Positions 17,556-28,772 of a stretch of DNA of 64,000 nucleotides are shown piece after piece. The notes beneath the pieces are model-generated. The model made no database searches and was not told where the DNA came from. It worked only from the letters and a program-made list of their open reading frames with translations. Made by a program: the position numbers and the translations under genes. The stretch covers positions 1,302,001 to 1,366,000 of the forward strand of contig NZ_CP013070.1 of assembly GCF_000264945.2 (NCBI RefSeq), written 5' to 3'. Position 1 is the stretch's first letter. The number at the start of each line of letters is the position of its first letter. This stretch comes from Sphingobium indicum B90A. GTDB taxonomy: Bacteria; Pseudomonadota; Alphaproteobacteria; Sphingomonadales; Sphingomonadaceae.

Positions 17556-18661
17556 CGGCGACCATGACGACCATCCCGTCGCTTCGACCGCAACAGGATG
17601 GGCCTTCGCTTTCAGAACTGATGACGGCGCTGCCGGTCGCGACCCTGGTGGTGCGGCCGGACAACAGCATCGCCGATGCCAATGTGCGCGCCGAAACGCT
17701 GCTCAACATGGCGCGATCCGCCATCGTGGGCAGCGACATAGCGCGAACCATCCGCATGGCGGAAATGGGCGCGCGCTTCGACATATGGCACAGCAACAAG
17801 CCGATCGCCGCCTATGACATCCGCGTGCACGCCGGGCGCACGGCGGAGATGGAAATCGACCTGATGATCGCGCCCATCGTCGATCATGAAGGCTGGCGCG
17901 TGGTATCGATCCACACGCAGAGCCAGGCGCGCAAGATCGGCCATCGCGGCACGGCCGGCGGCGCGCGCTCCGCCATCGGCGCGGCGGCGATCCTGGCGCA
18001 TGAGATCAAGAATCCGCTGTCGGGCATCAGGGGCGCGGCGCAGTTGCTGGAATCGGGCAATGACGGGCGCGACGCCGCCCTTACGCAACTCATCTGCAAT
18101 GAGGTCGACCGGATCGCCGCGCTGATCGACAGGATGCAGGACTTCACCACCGACCGGACGCTGGAGTGCCGCAGCGGCAACATCTATCCGCTGATCGACA
18201 GAGCGGCGAATATCGCGGCCGCCGGATTTGCAAAAGACATTAGAATCATAAAGAGTTATGATCCATCCCTGCCATTCGCCAACATCAACGAAGATGCCCT
18301 GGTGCAGGTGATGATCAACCTGCTCAAAAATGCCGCGGAGGCGCTGGAGCATAGCAGGAAGCCGAGGATAAGGGTCGAAACGGCGTTCCGCCATGGCGTT
18401 TCGGTGGTGGTCGGCAAGGGGAAGGGCAGCGCGGTGCTGCCCATCGAAATCCTGGTCGTCGACAACGGGCCGGGCGTGCCGGAGCATATATTGGACCATC
18501 TGTTCAACCCCTTCATCACCGGAAGGCGGGATGGGACGGGGCTGGGGCTGGCGCTGGTGGACAAGCTGGTGCGCGACATGAGCGGGTTCGTGCAATATTC
18601 CCGCGATCATGAGGCGGGGGAATCGACCTTCCGAATCCTTCTGCCGATGGGAACGGGCTGA
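17552..18661 (+). CDS. ntrB: Nitrogen-regulation sensor histidine kinase NtrB
   Basis: A 369-residue soluble kinase that phosphorylates or dephosphorylates NtrC according to PII protein state. A PAS domain lies at about 20-125, the phospho-accepting His150 is in [19 protein letters not shown], and the ATPase domain has the N box ([12 protein letters not shown]), DNGPGVP and GTGLGLALV. There is no membrane segment, as expected for NtrB. It overlaps both dusB (ATGA) and ntrC (stop base shared with the ntrC ATG at 18661), so translation of the three is coupled. Confidence 0.95.
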   Translation: MTATMTTIPSLRPQQDGPSLSELMTALPVATLVVRPDNSIADANVRAETLLNMARSAIVGSDIARTIRMAEMGARFDIWHSNKPIAAYDIRVHAGRTAEMEIDLMIAPIVDHEGWRVVSIHTQSQARKIGHRGTAGGARSAIGAAAILAHEIKNPLSGIRGAAQLLESGNDGRDAALTQLICNEVDRIAALIDRMQDFTTDRTLECRSGNIYPLIDRAANIAAAGFAKDIRIIKSYDPSLPFANINEDALVQVMINLLKNAAEALEHSRKPRIRVETAFRHGVSVVVGKGKGSAVLPIEILVVDNGPGVPEHILDHLFNPFITGRRDGTGLGLALVDKLVRDMSGFVQYSRDHEAGESTFRILLPMGTG

Positions 18662-20106
18662 TGGCGGCAACGGGCGCGATCTTGGTGGTGGATGACGATC
18701 CGGCGATCTGCGTGGTCGTCGGGGAAGCGCTGCGTCGGCAGGGATACAGGGTCAAGACGGCGACCTCCATCCGGGAGCGCAGCGCCCTGCTGGAGAGCTT
18801 TTCGCCCGACGTCCTGATCACCGACGTCATGCTGCCGGACGGCGACGGACTGGACGGGATCGCGGAGATACTGGAACGGCGCCCCGCGCTCAGCATCATC
18901 ATCCTGTCGGCCCAGAACACGCTGAACACCGCCATCCGCGCCACGGAGAAGGGGGCGTTCGAATATCTGCCCAAGCCCTTCGACCTCAACGAACTGACGC
19001 GCGCCGTGTCCGACGCGCTGGGATCGGGAAAGGGAGCGGACGAAGAGGCGGCCGATGCCGGCCTGCCGCATGACGGACTGCCGCTGGTGGGTCGTTCGCC
19101 GGCGATGCAGGAGGTCTATCGGACCATCGCGCGCGTGCTGTCGAACGACCTCAGCATATTGGTACTGGGCGAATCCGGGACCGGCAAGGAACTGGTGGCG
19201 GAGGCGATCCACAGCCTGGGGCAGCGGCGGACCAAGCCCTTCGTGCCGATCAACATGGCCGCCATCCCCCGCGAACTGATCGAAGCGGAACTGTTCGGTT
19301 ACGAAAAAGGGGCCTTCACCGGCGCCCATGCCCGCACCGCCGGCAAGTTCGAGCAGGCGCAGGGCGGCACGCTGTTCCTGGACGAGATCGGCGACATGCC
19401 GATGGAGGCGCAGACCCGGCTGCTGCGCGTCCTTCAGTCCGGAGAGGTCACGACCGTCGGCGGCTCCAAATCGGTCAAGGTGAACGTCCGCATCATCGCG
19501 GCCACCAACAAGGATCTGCCGAAGCTGATCGAGGACAATCGTTTCCGGCAGGATCTCTATTATCGGCTGAACGTGGTCCCCATCGCGCTGCCGGCGCTGC
19601 GCGAGCGGCGAGAGGACGTGATCCTGCTGGCGCGCCATTTCCTCGACCGCGCAGCGCAGGAGGGGCTGCCGCGCAAGTCGTTGTCCGACGACGCGGCGCA
19701 ACTGCTGATGGCCTATCACTGGCCCGGCAATGTGCGCGAGCTGCAAAACCTCATGCAGCGGCTGGCGGTGCTGAGCCGCGAGAATATGATCACCGCCGAC
19801 ATGCTGCGCAACAGCCTGCCGCTGGAGGCCGTGCCCGCCGATTACGCCGCCCCCGGCGACCTGCTGGGCCAGGCGGTGCGGGAATGGGCCAAGCGGCAAC
19901 TGGGCATTGGCCTTACCCAGCCGAACCGCAACCTGCACGACGATCTGCTGGCCGTGGTGGAACCCATATTGTTCCAGGAAACGCTGGCGAGCGTTGACGG
20001 AAACCAGATTCGCGCCGCCGGATTGCTGGGCATCAACCGCAACACGCTGCGCAAGAAGCTGACGGATTACGGGCTCGATCCGCTTCAGCTTCGGATCGCG
20101 GAATGA
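18661..20106 (+). CDS. ntrC: Nitrogen-regulation response regulator NtrC (sigma-54 activator)
   Basis: A 481-residue enhancer-binding protein. The receiver domain has Asp55 (LITDVMLPDG), the AAA+ domain has Walker A GESGTGKE (170-177) and an intact sigma-54 contact motif GAFTGA (217-222), and the C-terminus ends in a Fis-type helix-turn-helix (AAGLLGINRNTLRKKL). It should activate nitrogen-assimilation promoters when phosphorylated. Length and domain order are normal. A 95-nt gap separates it from ntrY, so the ntrYX pair may have its own promoter. Confidence 0.96.
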   Translation: MAATGAILVVDDDPAICVVVGEALRRQGYRVKTATSIRERSALLESFSPDVLITDVMLPDGDGLDGIAEILERRPALSIIILSAQNTLNTAIRATEKGAFEYLPKPFDLNELTRAVSDALGSGKGADEEAADAGLPHDGLPLVGRSPAMQEVYRTIARVLSNDLSILVLGESGTGKELVAEAIHSLGQRRTKPFVPINMAAIPRELIEAELFGYEKGAFTGAHARTAGKFEQAQGGTLFLDEIGDMPMEAQTRLLRVLQSGEVTTVGGSKSVKVNVRIIAATNKDLPKLIEDNRFRQDLYYRLNVVPIALPALRERREDVILLARHFLDRAAQEGLPRKSLSDDAAQLLMAYHWPGNVRELQNLMQRLAVLSRENMITADMLRNSLPLEAVPADYAAPGDLLGQAVREWAKRQLGIGLTQPNRNLHDDLLAVVEPILFQETLASVDGNQIRAAGLLGINRNTLRKKLTDYGLDPLQLRIAE

Positions 20107-20201
20107 AGGGGCGACGAACCGACCGCCCTTTTCGACCGGAAGCGCCGTGCCGATCAATTACTGTGTTTGATCGGGCACATTAATGTTGTAACCAAGCCAC
20201 T

Positions 20202-22455
20202 ATGGAAGGCGCAGTGACTCTCCCGGCGCGGGGCCGGGCATGGAAAAGGCATTTTCCCCTTTTCCTGCGCCGCCGCCTTGCCGCGGTGGTGGAGGCGGTG
20301 ACGCTTGTCCTGTTCCTGGGCATGGCGGGCATCACCTATTTCCTGCTGACGGTTCAGGGGCAATCATACACATTGCTGACGCCGCCCATCGTGGCGCTGC
20401 TGCTGGTCGCCAATCTGGTGCCGGCCATCGCCCTGCTCGTGCTGCTGGGGCGGCGGGTGGCGAAGCGGCGGGCCGCGCAATCGGCCATCGGCAGCGACGG
20501 GCAGCTGCACGTCCGGCTGGTCGCGATCTTCTCCATCGTGGCCAGCGTGCCGATGCTGCTGGTGGTGATCTTCGCGTCCCTGCTGTTCCAATATGGCGTG
20601 CAGTTCTGGTTTTCCGACAGCGCGCGGGGCATGCTGCAAAATGCGAGCGACCTGGCGCGGGGCTATTATGAGCAGAACCTGCGCGACGTGCGCGACGAAA
20701 CCGTCACCATGGCGAGCGACCTGCGCGACTATCTGAGCCAGTCCAACGTCTCCAGCCCGCGCTTTGCGGAGGGCTATATCTATCAGGTGGTGACGCGGAA
20801 GCTGAACCGTTCCGCGATCATAGAAATCGGCAAGGACGGCGTGGCGCGCACGGCGGCGACGGTCGACCCGGAAAGCCGGCCCGCTTCGGAAATGCTGACG
20901 CCCGACGTGGTGAAGCGGCTGGCGTCGGGCGAGGACGTGGTGGTCGCGGCCAAGCCCAACCAGATCGAGGCGGTGACGCTGCTCTACCCCAATGCGAAAA
21001 TCTATCTCTACGCCACCCGCGATTCCGGCTCGACGGCGTTCAGCAATGTGGAACGGGCGCAGAAGGTGTTGTCAGATTACGACATTTTCGCCGCGCAGTC
21101 CCGCGCCTTGCAGTTGCGCTTCAACATATTGCTGTTCGTGGGGTCGCTGCTGCTGGTGGGCGTGGCGGTCTATATCGCGCTGAAGGTCGCCGACTGGATG
21201 GTGCGGCCGGTGAACGAACTGGTGATGGCGGCGCGACGGATCACGGCGGGCGACCTGTCGGCGCGCGTGACCAGCCCGCAGAGCCGGGACGAGATCGGGA
21301 CGCTGGCCGCCGCCTTCAACCGCATGACGCAGCGGCTGGAGGCGCAGACCGGCGCTCTGGTGGCGGCGAACAGCCAGCTGGATGAACGCCGCGCCTTCAT
21401 AGAGGCGATCCTGTCGGGCGTGTCGGCCGGCGTGCTGTCGGTGGACCGCGACGGCATCGTCCTGCTGCTCAACAGTTCGGCCGCCGCCATATTGGTGCGG
21501 GAGGGCGACGATCCGGTGGGTCGGCCGCTGACCGAAGTGTCGCCCGAACTGGCGGCCCTGATCGCTTCGGAGGAGGATGCGGGCATCGTCCAGATTCGCG
21601 CCCATGGCGATGTGCGGACGCTGGCGGTCAAGGTTTCGGAGGACGCGTCGCGCCACATCCTGACCTTCGACGACATCACGCAGCAGCTTTCCGACCAGCG
21701 CCGCGCCGCCTGGTCCGACGTGGCGCGGCGTATCGCGCATGAGATCAAGAACCCGCTGACCCCGATCCAGCTTGCCGCCGAACGGCTGCAACGCCGCTAT
21801 GCCGAGGAGGTGACGAGCGACAAGGCCACCTTCACGCGCCTGACCGGCACCATCGTGCGCCAGGTTGGCGACCTGCGGCGGATCGTGGACGAATTCTCCT
21901 CCTTCGCGCGCATGCCAAAGCCCGTGTTCCGGCGCGAGCGGATCGACGACATCGCCCGCCATGCGCTGTTCCTGCACGAAGTCGCGCATCCCGACATCCG
22001 TTTCGAATATCATTCGACGGACGGCGAGGCGGAACTGGTCTGCGACCGCCGGCAATTGGGGCAGGCGCTCACCAACATCGTCAAGAATGCCGTGGAAGCC
22101 ATCGAGCCCAAGCCCGCCGCGGATGACGGCGATTGGCGCGGTCAGGTGTCCATGACGGTGGAGCATGACGACGGCAATCTGCTGATCGCGGTGCAGGACA
22201 ATGGCATCGGCCTGCCGCCGGAACGCGAACGCATATTGGAACCTTATATGACGACCCGGACCAAGGGCACGGGCCTGGGCCTCGCCATCGTGAAGAAGAT
22301 CGTCGAGGAACATATGGGCGAAATCCGCTTCGACGATGCCGACGGCGGGGGCGCTCGCGTGACGCTGCGCTTCCCGGTGGCGGCGCTCGAGAAACTGGAA
22401 GAGGGGCAGGTGATCGCCATGCCCCATGGAAAAACCGCTGGAAAAGTGACGGCCA

Positions 22456-22466
<11 letters not shown>
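20202..22466 (+). CDS. ntrY: Membrane sensor histidine kinase NtrY
   Basis: A 754-residue integral-membrane kinase. Three hydrophobic segments near 25-55, 62-85 and 105-130 and a fourth near 298-325 flank a periplasmic or extracytoplasmic sensor portion; then come a HAMP linker (WMVRPVNELVMAARRI), a PAS domain with LSGVSAGVLSVDRDG and a HisKA domain with His513 in [19 protein letters not shown]. The ATPase domain carries NIVKNAVEAIEP and GTGLGLAIVKKI. NtrY pairs with NtrX and responds to nitrogen, redox or envelope signals in alphaproteobacteria; the signal here is unknown. Its stop overlaps the ntrX start by 11 nt. Confidence 0.95.
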
Positions 22467-23829
<1,363 letters not shown>

Positions 23830-23984
23830 GGCGAACCGAACGATCTTCACCCAAACAGGGCATGGACGCCTCTTCGCAATTGCGGTAGGCTTGCCTTGCT
23901 TCCGACAGGCGGGGGCAGGCAAGACACTCTGCTTAAGGGTGCGAGAGCGGGTAACGTCCCGCCAATAAAGGAATGGTGAAGACC

Positions 23985-24467
23985 ATGGCCGAGAAAGTGA
24001 ACAACCTTCAGGACATATTCCTGAACAGCCTGCGCAAGAGCAAGACGCCGGTGACCATGTTCCTGGTCAAGGGCGTGAAATTGCAGGGCATCATCACCTG
24101 GTTCGACAATTTCTCCGTCCTGCTGCGGCGCGACGGGCAGTCGCAACTGGTGTACAAGCATGCGATTTCGACCGTCATGCCCGCCCAGTCTATGGACCTT
24201 ACCGACCTGCGCAAGGCCAGCGACGGCAACGGCAAGTCGAAGCTGCTCCAGGAAATCTTCCTGAGCGCGGTGCGCAAGTCGGGCAGCCCGGTGACGATGT
24301 TCCTGGTGAACGGCGTCATGTTGCAGGGCGAAATCGCCGCCTTCGACCTTTTCTGCATGCTGCTGGAGCGGGACGGCATGATCCAGCTCGTCTACAAGCA
24401 TGCCATTTCCACCGTGCAGCCGCTGCATGCCCTGGACCTGACCGGCGAGGGCGAGGGGGAGGATTGA
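23985..24467 (+). CDS. hfq: Tandem double-domain RNA chaperone Hfq
   Basis: A 160-residue protein holding two complete Hfq/Sm domains, at 8-66 and 88-146, in exact 80-residue register. About 41 of 59 aligned positions are identical, and both copies keep the Sm2 signature YKHAISTV and the proximal LQ(D/E)IFL. Copy 2 differs at RNA-contact positions: rim RKSG for RKSK, and MLQG for KLQG on the distal face. Usual Hfq has one 65-residue domain assembling as a hexamer, so three of these subunits could form the ring. Hfq mediates small-RNA pairing and mRNA decay. ATG 23985 ([10 protein letters not shown]) is chosen; an ATG at 23973, abutting AAGGA, would add four residues. It lies between ntrX and hflX. 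Confidence 0.95.
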   Translation: MAEKVNNLQDIFLNSLRKSKTPVTMFLVKGVKLQGIITWFDNFSVLLRRDGQSQLVYKHAISTVMPAQSMDLTDLRKASDGNGKSKLLQEIFLSAVRKSGSPVTMFLVNGVMLQGEIAAFDLFCMLLERDGMIQLVYKHAISTVQPLHALDLTGEGEGED

Positions 24468-24532
24468 GCGCTTTTTCTCGTCTCCGGCCGGTTTCCGGTG
24501 AAGCCGGCGGAGGCGCGAAGCGTTAAGCCCCC

Positions 24533-25864
24533 ATGGCTGTCTTCAACAGAGATTCCGCTGACGAGGTGTCGCGCGGCGCGCGCGCCATCGTCGTGCGCGC
24601 CGATGTCCATGGGCCGGAGCGTCGGGACAGCGATGCGCGGCTGGAGGAGGCGAGGGGCCTTGCGCTCGCCATCGGCATCGACGTGCGCGCCGCACAGGCC
24701 TTCCGCGTGCGCGACCGCAAGCCCGCGACCCTGTTCGGCAGCGGGCAGGTGGACCAGATCGCGACGCTGGCGCGGATGGAAGAGGCCGAACTGGTCATCG
24801 TCGACAACGCGCTGAGCCCCGTGCAGCAGAGCAATCTGGAAAAGGCCACCGAGACCAAGGTCATCGACCGGACCGGATTGATCCTGGAGATTTTCGGGGA
24901 ACGGGCCGCGACCAATGAGGGGCGGTTGCAGGTCGAACTGGCGCATCTCGACTATCAGGCGGGGCGGCTGGTGCGAAGCTGGACCCACCTGGAGCGGCAG
25001 CGCGGCGGCTTCGGCTTTCTGGGCGGTCCGGGCGAGACGCAGATCGAGGCTGACCGGCGGATGATCCGCGATCGGATGGCGAAAATCCGCCGCGAACTGG
25101 ACCAGGTGACGAAAACCCGTGGCCTGCACAGGGCGCGGCGGCAGCGGGCGCCCTGGCCGGTGATCGCGCTGGTCGGCTATACCAATGCGGGCAAGTCGAC
25201 GCTGTTCAACCGGATGACCGGCGCCGACGTCATGGCCGAAGACCTGCTGTTCGCGACGCTCGACCCCACCATGCGGCAGATCGCCTTGCCGGGGCTGGAC
25301 AAGGCCATTCTTTCCGACACGGTGGGGTTCGTTTCCGACCTGCCGACGCAGTTGATCGCCGCCTTTCGGGCCACGTTGGAAGAGGTGCTGTCGGCCGATC
25401 TGATCGTCCACGTCCGCGACATCGCGCATCCCGACAGCGATGCGCAGCGCGATGACGTCATGGACGTGCTTGGCGAACTGGGCATAGCCGGGGAAGGGGC
25501 GTTCGAAGCGGGAGAGGGCGAAGAACCGCCGCCGATCATCGAGGCATGGAACAAGCTGGACCTGCTGGACGAAGATGCGGCCACGCTGGCGCGGGAGACG
25601 GCGGCGCGGCGGAGCGATGTGGTGGTCCTGTCGGCCTTGACCGGCGAGGGCGTCGATGACCTTCAGCGCGCCGTCAGCGCCCGGCTGACCGCCGGGGCGC
25701 AGGTCCATCGGCTGCATGTGCCGCTGGCCGATGGCGCGGCGATGGCATGGCTGCACGAACATGGCGAAGTGATCGGCAGCAGCGCGGAGGGGGAGGATAT
25801 GCTGGTGGATGTCCGGCTGTCCGACTCCGCGCTGGCGCGGTTCCTCAAGCGCCGGGGGAATTAG
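24533..25864 (+). CDS. hflX: Ribosome-associated GTPase HflX
   Basis: A 443-residue GTPase that splits stalled or heat-damaged ribosomes. The N-terminal HflX domain (ARGLALAIGIDVRAA, LFGSGQVDQI, NLEKATETKVIDRTGLILEIF) is followed by the coiled linker ending RGGFGFLGGPGETQIEADRR and the G domain with G1 GYTNAGKS (215-222), G3 DTVGF and a G4 NKLD (AWNKLDLL). It starts 65 nt after hfq, and the hfq-hflX order is conserved in many Proteobacteria. No separate terminator is seen between them, so co-transcription is likely. Confidence 0.96.
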   Translation: MAVFNRDSADEVSRGARAIVVRADVHGPERRDSDARLEEARGLALAIGIDVRAAQAFRVRDRKPATLFGSGQVDQIATLARMEEAELVIVDNALSPVQQSNLEKATETKVIDRTGLILEIFGERAATNEGRLQVELAHLDYQAGRLVRSWTHLERQRGGFGFLGGPGETQIEADRRMIRDRMAKIRRELDQVTKTRGLHRARRQRAPWPVIALVGYTNAGKSTLFNRMTGADVMAEDLLFATLDPTMRQIALPGLDKAILSDTVGFVSDLPTQLIAAFRATLEEVLSADLIVHVRDIAHPDSDAQRDDVMDVLGELGIAGEGAFEAGEGEEPPPIIEAWNKLDLLDEDAATLARETAARRSDVVVLSALTGEGVDDLQRAVSARLTAGAQVHRLHVPLADGAAMAWLHEHGEVIGSSAEGEDMLVDVRLSDSALARFLKRRGN

Positions 25865-25906
25865 CTTTTCCTGATCGCCCTGCGCTGGCGGGAGGGCCAT
25901 GTCGCG

Positions 25907-26698
25907 CTATCGCGGCGGCTGCAACTGCCTTTTTGCCTGCTGCCACAAACCTTCCTTCTCATCCAGGGAAAGGGCAGCGAAATTGTCGCCCGCCAGGGTC
26001 TCCATGATGCGGAAGCGCTTGTCGAACTTGCCGTTGGCGGTGCGTAGGGCGACCTCAGGATCGACTTTCAGATGACGGGCAAGGTTGACCACGGCGAAGA
26101 GAAGGTCGCCCACCTCCTCCTCCCGTTCCGCCTGGGAAGCGGCCGCCCGCACTTCGCCCAGCTCCTCCTCGATCTTGTCGATGACGCCGCCCAGGTCGGG
26201 CCAATCGAACCCCGTGCGGGCGGCGCGTTTCTGGAGCTTTTCGGCACGGAGCAGGGCGGGCAACGCAATGGCGACGCCCGCCAGCGCGCTTTGATCCGGC
26301 TCCTTTTCGGCTCGCTCGGCCGCCTTGATGGCTTCCCATTGGGCGTGGCCGTCCTTGCGGTCGGTCCCTTCGCCAAAGACATGGGGGTGGCGGCGGATCA
26401 TTTTTTCGGTGATGCCGTCGATGACGTCCTGCAAGGTGAAATGGCCAGCCTGTTCCGCCATGCGGCTATGGAAGGCCACTTGCAGCAGCAGGTCGCCCAA
26501 TTCGTCGCGCAGCGCCGCCATATCGTCGCGCTCTATGGCATCGGCAACCTCATAGGCTTCCTCAATCGTATAGGGCGCGATGCTCGCGAAATCCTGTTCG
26601 ATGTCCCAGGGACAGCCCGTTTCAGGATCGCGCAGGCGCGCCATGACATTGGCAAGCGGCATGATGTCGGCGGGGCTCGCCTTGTTGTTGAATGACAT
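25907..26698 (-). CDS. mazG: Nucleoside triphosphate pyrophosphohydrolase MazG
   Basis: A 263-residue house-cleaning enzyme that hydrolyses NTPs to NMPs and pyrophosphate. Two MazG repeats are seen: the first with TGCPWD and EEAYEVADAI...LRDELGDLLLQV supplying the EExxE(12-28)ExxD metal site, the second with EEELGEVRAA and EEEVGDLLFAVVNLARH. A G.GTDRKDGHAQWE segment joins them. Length is normal for the two-domain form. It converges with hflX (42 nt apart). The upstream 130 nt are relatively AT-rich and probably contain its promoter; no specific motif was assigned. Confidence 0.96.
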   Translation of the reverse strand: MSFNNKASPADIMPLANVMARLRDPETGCPWDIEQDFASIAPYTIEEAYEVADAIERDDMAALRDELGDLLLQVAFHSRMAEQAGHFTLQDVIDGITEKMIRRHPHVFGEGTDRKDGHAQWEAIKAAERAEKEPDQSALAGVAIALPALLRAEKLQKRAARTGFDWPDLGGVIDKIEEELGEVRAAASQAEREEEVGDLLFAVVNLARHLKVDPEVALRTANGKFDKRFRIMETLAGDNFAALSLDEKEGLWQQAKRQLQPPR

Positions 26699-26828
26699 GG
26701 GAAACTCTGGATCAGTGGGTGGGCTGATGATGGATAGGGCGTCGGAAGGGTGAAGGCCAGCTTTCGACCATGAATATGAAAGTCCGATAATAAGGATTAT
26801 GTTAAATCACAGATGATCCTTGCGGCCC

Positions 26829-28124
26829 TCAATCTTCCAATATCCGGCTATGCCGCTGCGTATCGCGCATGCGGATATAGACGATCAGCGAAATGCCGAT
26901 CATTCCCGACACATAGATGTAGAACGCCTGTTCGACGCCAGCCTGCTTGAACCAGAGCGCGACGAATTCCGCCGTGCCGCCGAACAGCGTGTTGGCCAGC
27001 GCATAGGGCAAGGCCACGCCCAAGGCGCGGATATGGGCCGGAAACAGCTCCGCCTTCACCACCGCGTTGATCGAGGTGTAGCCCGTCACGATCACCAGGC
27101 CGGCCATCACGAGCAGCCCCGCCACCCACGGATCCCTGGTGACGGCCAGCGTCGCGAAGATGGGATAGGTGCAGACGACGCCCATCAGGCCGAAGCCGAT
27201 CATCAGCGGCTTGCGCCCGATCCGGTCGGAAAGCGCGCCGGCGATAGGCTGAAGCAGCATGAAAAGAAAGAGCGTTATCCCATTGATCTGAGACGCTTTT
27301 TCCCGGCTGAGACCGCTGGTATTGACCAGGAATTTTTGCATGTAGATGGAATAGGCATAGAAAGCGATCGTGCCGCCCGCCGTCAGCAACATCACCGTCA
27401 GCGTCTCGCGCGGGTGCCGGGTTACGAGTTCCACGAAGCCGGATTTGGGCGCGCCTTCCGCCTTGGCCACGGCAAAGCTCTGGGTTTCGGCCAGTCCGCG
27501 CCGCAACCAGAAGACTACGATCGCCAGCGCGCCGCCGATCAGGAAAGGAATGCGCCAACCCCAGGCGTCCAGTTCAGCCTCTGTGAGCATGGCCTGGAGC
27601 GCGAGCAGGACGCAGATGGCGACAAGCTGTCCGGCGATCAGCGTCACATATTGGAAGCTGGAGAAAAAGCCGCGATGGTTGCGTCCCGCCATTTCGGACA
27701 GGTAGGTGGCGCTGGCGCCATATTCGCCGCCGATCGACAGGCCCTGCATCAGGCGCGCAAGCACCAGCAGCAAGGGCGCGGCGACCCCGACGCGGTCATA
27801 GGATGGCGTGACGGCGATCAGCAAAGAGCCGGCGCACATCAGCGCCACGGAGAGCGTCAGGCCGCTTTTCCGGCCGTGGCGATCGGCATAGACGCCCATC
27901 AGCCAGGCGCCGATGGGTCGCATCAGGAAACCGACCGCGAAAATGCCCGCGGCGCTCAGCAATTGAGCGGTGCGGTCTTCGCTGGGGAAGAAATGCTGGG
28001 CGAAATAGAGGGTGAAGGCCGAATAGGCATACCAGTCATACCATTCCACCAGATTGCCGGTGGAACCGCCGATGATCGCCTTCAGGCGCTGGCGCTGATC
28101 GGGTGGCGCAATCGATGATGTCAT
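26829..28124 (-). CDS. MFS transporter, metabolite:H+ symporter (MHS) type
   Basis: A 431-residue twelve-helix major-facilitator protein of the MHS subfamily, which imports organic acids, proline/betaine or alpha-ketoglutarate with protons. Subfamily motifs are IGGSTGNLVEWYDWYAYS near the N-terminus, RPIGAWLMGVYADRHGRK between helices 2 and 3, and GLSIGGEYGASATYLSEMA. The substrate cannot be told from sequence. Its ATG (28124) overlaps the upstream aspartic-protease stop in an ATGA, so it is the last gene of the long dacC-to-transporter run. An organic-acid importer at the end of this housekeeping run is a loose fit functionally. Confidence 0.93.
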   Translation of the reverse strand: MTSSIAPPDQRQRLKAIIGGSTGNLVEWYDWYAYSAFTLYFAQHFFPSEDRTAQLLSAAGIFAVGFLMRPIGAWLMGVYADRHGRKSGLTLSVALMCAGSLLIAVTPSYDRVGVAAPLLLVLARLMQGLSIGGEYGASATYLSEMAGRNHRGFFSSFQYVTLIAGQLVAICVLLALQAMLTEAELDAWGWRIPFLIGGALAIVVFWLRRGLAETQSFAVAKAEGAPKSGFVELVTRHPRETLTVMLLTAGGTIAFYAYSIYMQKFLVNTSGLSREKASQINGITLFLFMLLQPIAGALSDRIGRKPLMIGFGLMGVVCTYPIFATLAVTRDPWVAGLLVMAGLVIVTGYTSINAVVKAELFPAHIRALGVALPYALANTLFGGTAEFVALWFKQAGVEQAFYIYVSGMIGISLIVYIRMRDTQRHSRILED

Positions 28125-28738
28125 GGGGTCAGCACCATCTCTCCATTCTGCACGGACCAGCTTTTCAGCCGGGACAGCATGTTCATTCCGATCACATTGA
28201 CCTCCCCGAAAGCCGGCGAAACGACGATGTCGAGGTCGCTCGCCCGGATCGGGCCGACGACGAGCGTGGCGATGGTCGAGCGCTTGACGTCGATCTTGCC
28301 GTTCGCGGTCATCATGCTGAGGCCGGGCGCGTTCAGGTCGAAATTAAGGCCCGATGTCCGGGCCGCGTTCACCGACAGGGCGGTGACGCTGGCGCCGCTG
28401 TCGATCAGAAAGCGCGTCGGGTTGCCGTTGACCATTCCCTCGACCCAATAATGGCCGTCCGGCGCGACGGGTATGCGCAGCGCCTGCCCCTCCACTCGCG
28501 CGGACGGCAAGGCCTTCTGCGCGTCATGGGTCGACGATGACGGGGCCTCGCCCCCTTCCCCATATATGCGGCTGGAAAACAGGCCGAATTTTTCGCCGGC
28601 CTTGAACAGCCCCAACAATATGGCGAAGATGACGATCCAGAGCACGGCCATGCGCAGGAGGCCGCCTGTCGGCGCCCGTCGAGCGAGCAGGGCCGATCCG
28701 ACCAGGACAAGCGCCAGCACGTACCAGAGACTGGACAT
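28121..28738 (-). CDS. Membrane-anchored retropepsin-like aspartic protease (TIGR02281 type)
   Basis: A 205-residue protein with two N-terminal hydrophobic helices (about 5-20 and 28-45), a low-complexity linker, and a retroviral-type aspartyl protease domain with the active-site FLIDSGASVTALS. These clan AA proteases are common in alphaproteobacteria and unstudied for the most part; the catalytic domain is predicted to lie outside the cytoplasmic membrane. The start is set at ATG 28738 (MSSLWYVL); ATG 28756 would add six residues (MDGDQA). It lies 34 nt after the metallo-hydrolase stop and overlaps the MFS gene by ATGA. Confidence 0.85.
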   Translation of the reverse strand: MSSLWYVLALVLVGSALLARRAPTGGLLRMAVLWIVIFAILLGLFKAGEKFGLFSSRIYGEGGEAPSSSTHDAQKALPSARVEGQALRIPVAPDGHYWVEGMVNGNPTRFLIDSGASVTALSVNAARTSGLNFDLNAPGLSMMTANGKIDVKRSTIATLVVGPIRASDLDIVVSPAFGEVNVIGMNMLSRLKSWSVQNGEMVLTP

Positions 28739-28772
28739 CGCCTGATCGCCATCCATCGCCTGCCCCCGCCCC

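Noticed and set aside
23830..23984. Small RNA gene between ntrX and hfq
   Set aside because: Only a weak CTTGCC/GGCAAG pairing is visible and no terminator follows; not enough to support an RNA gene.
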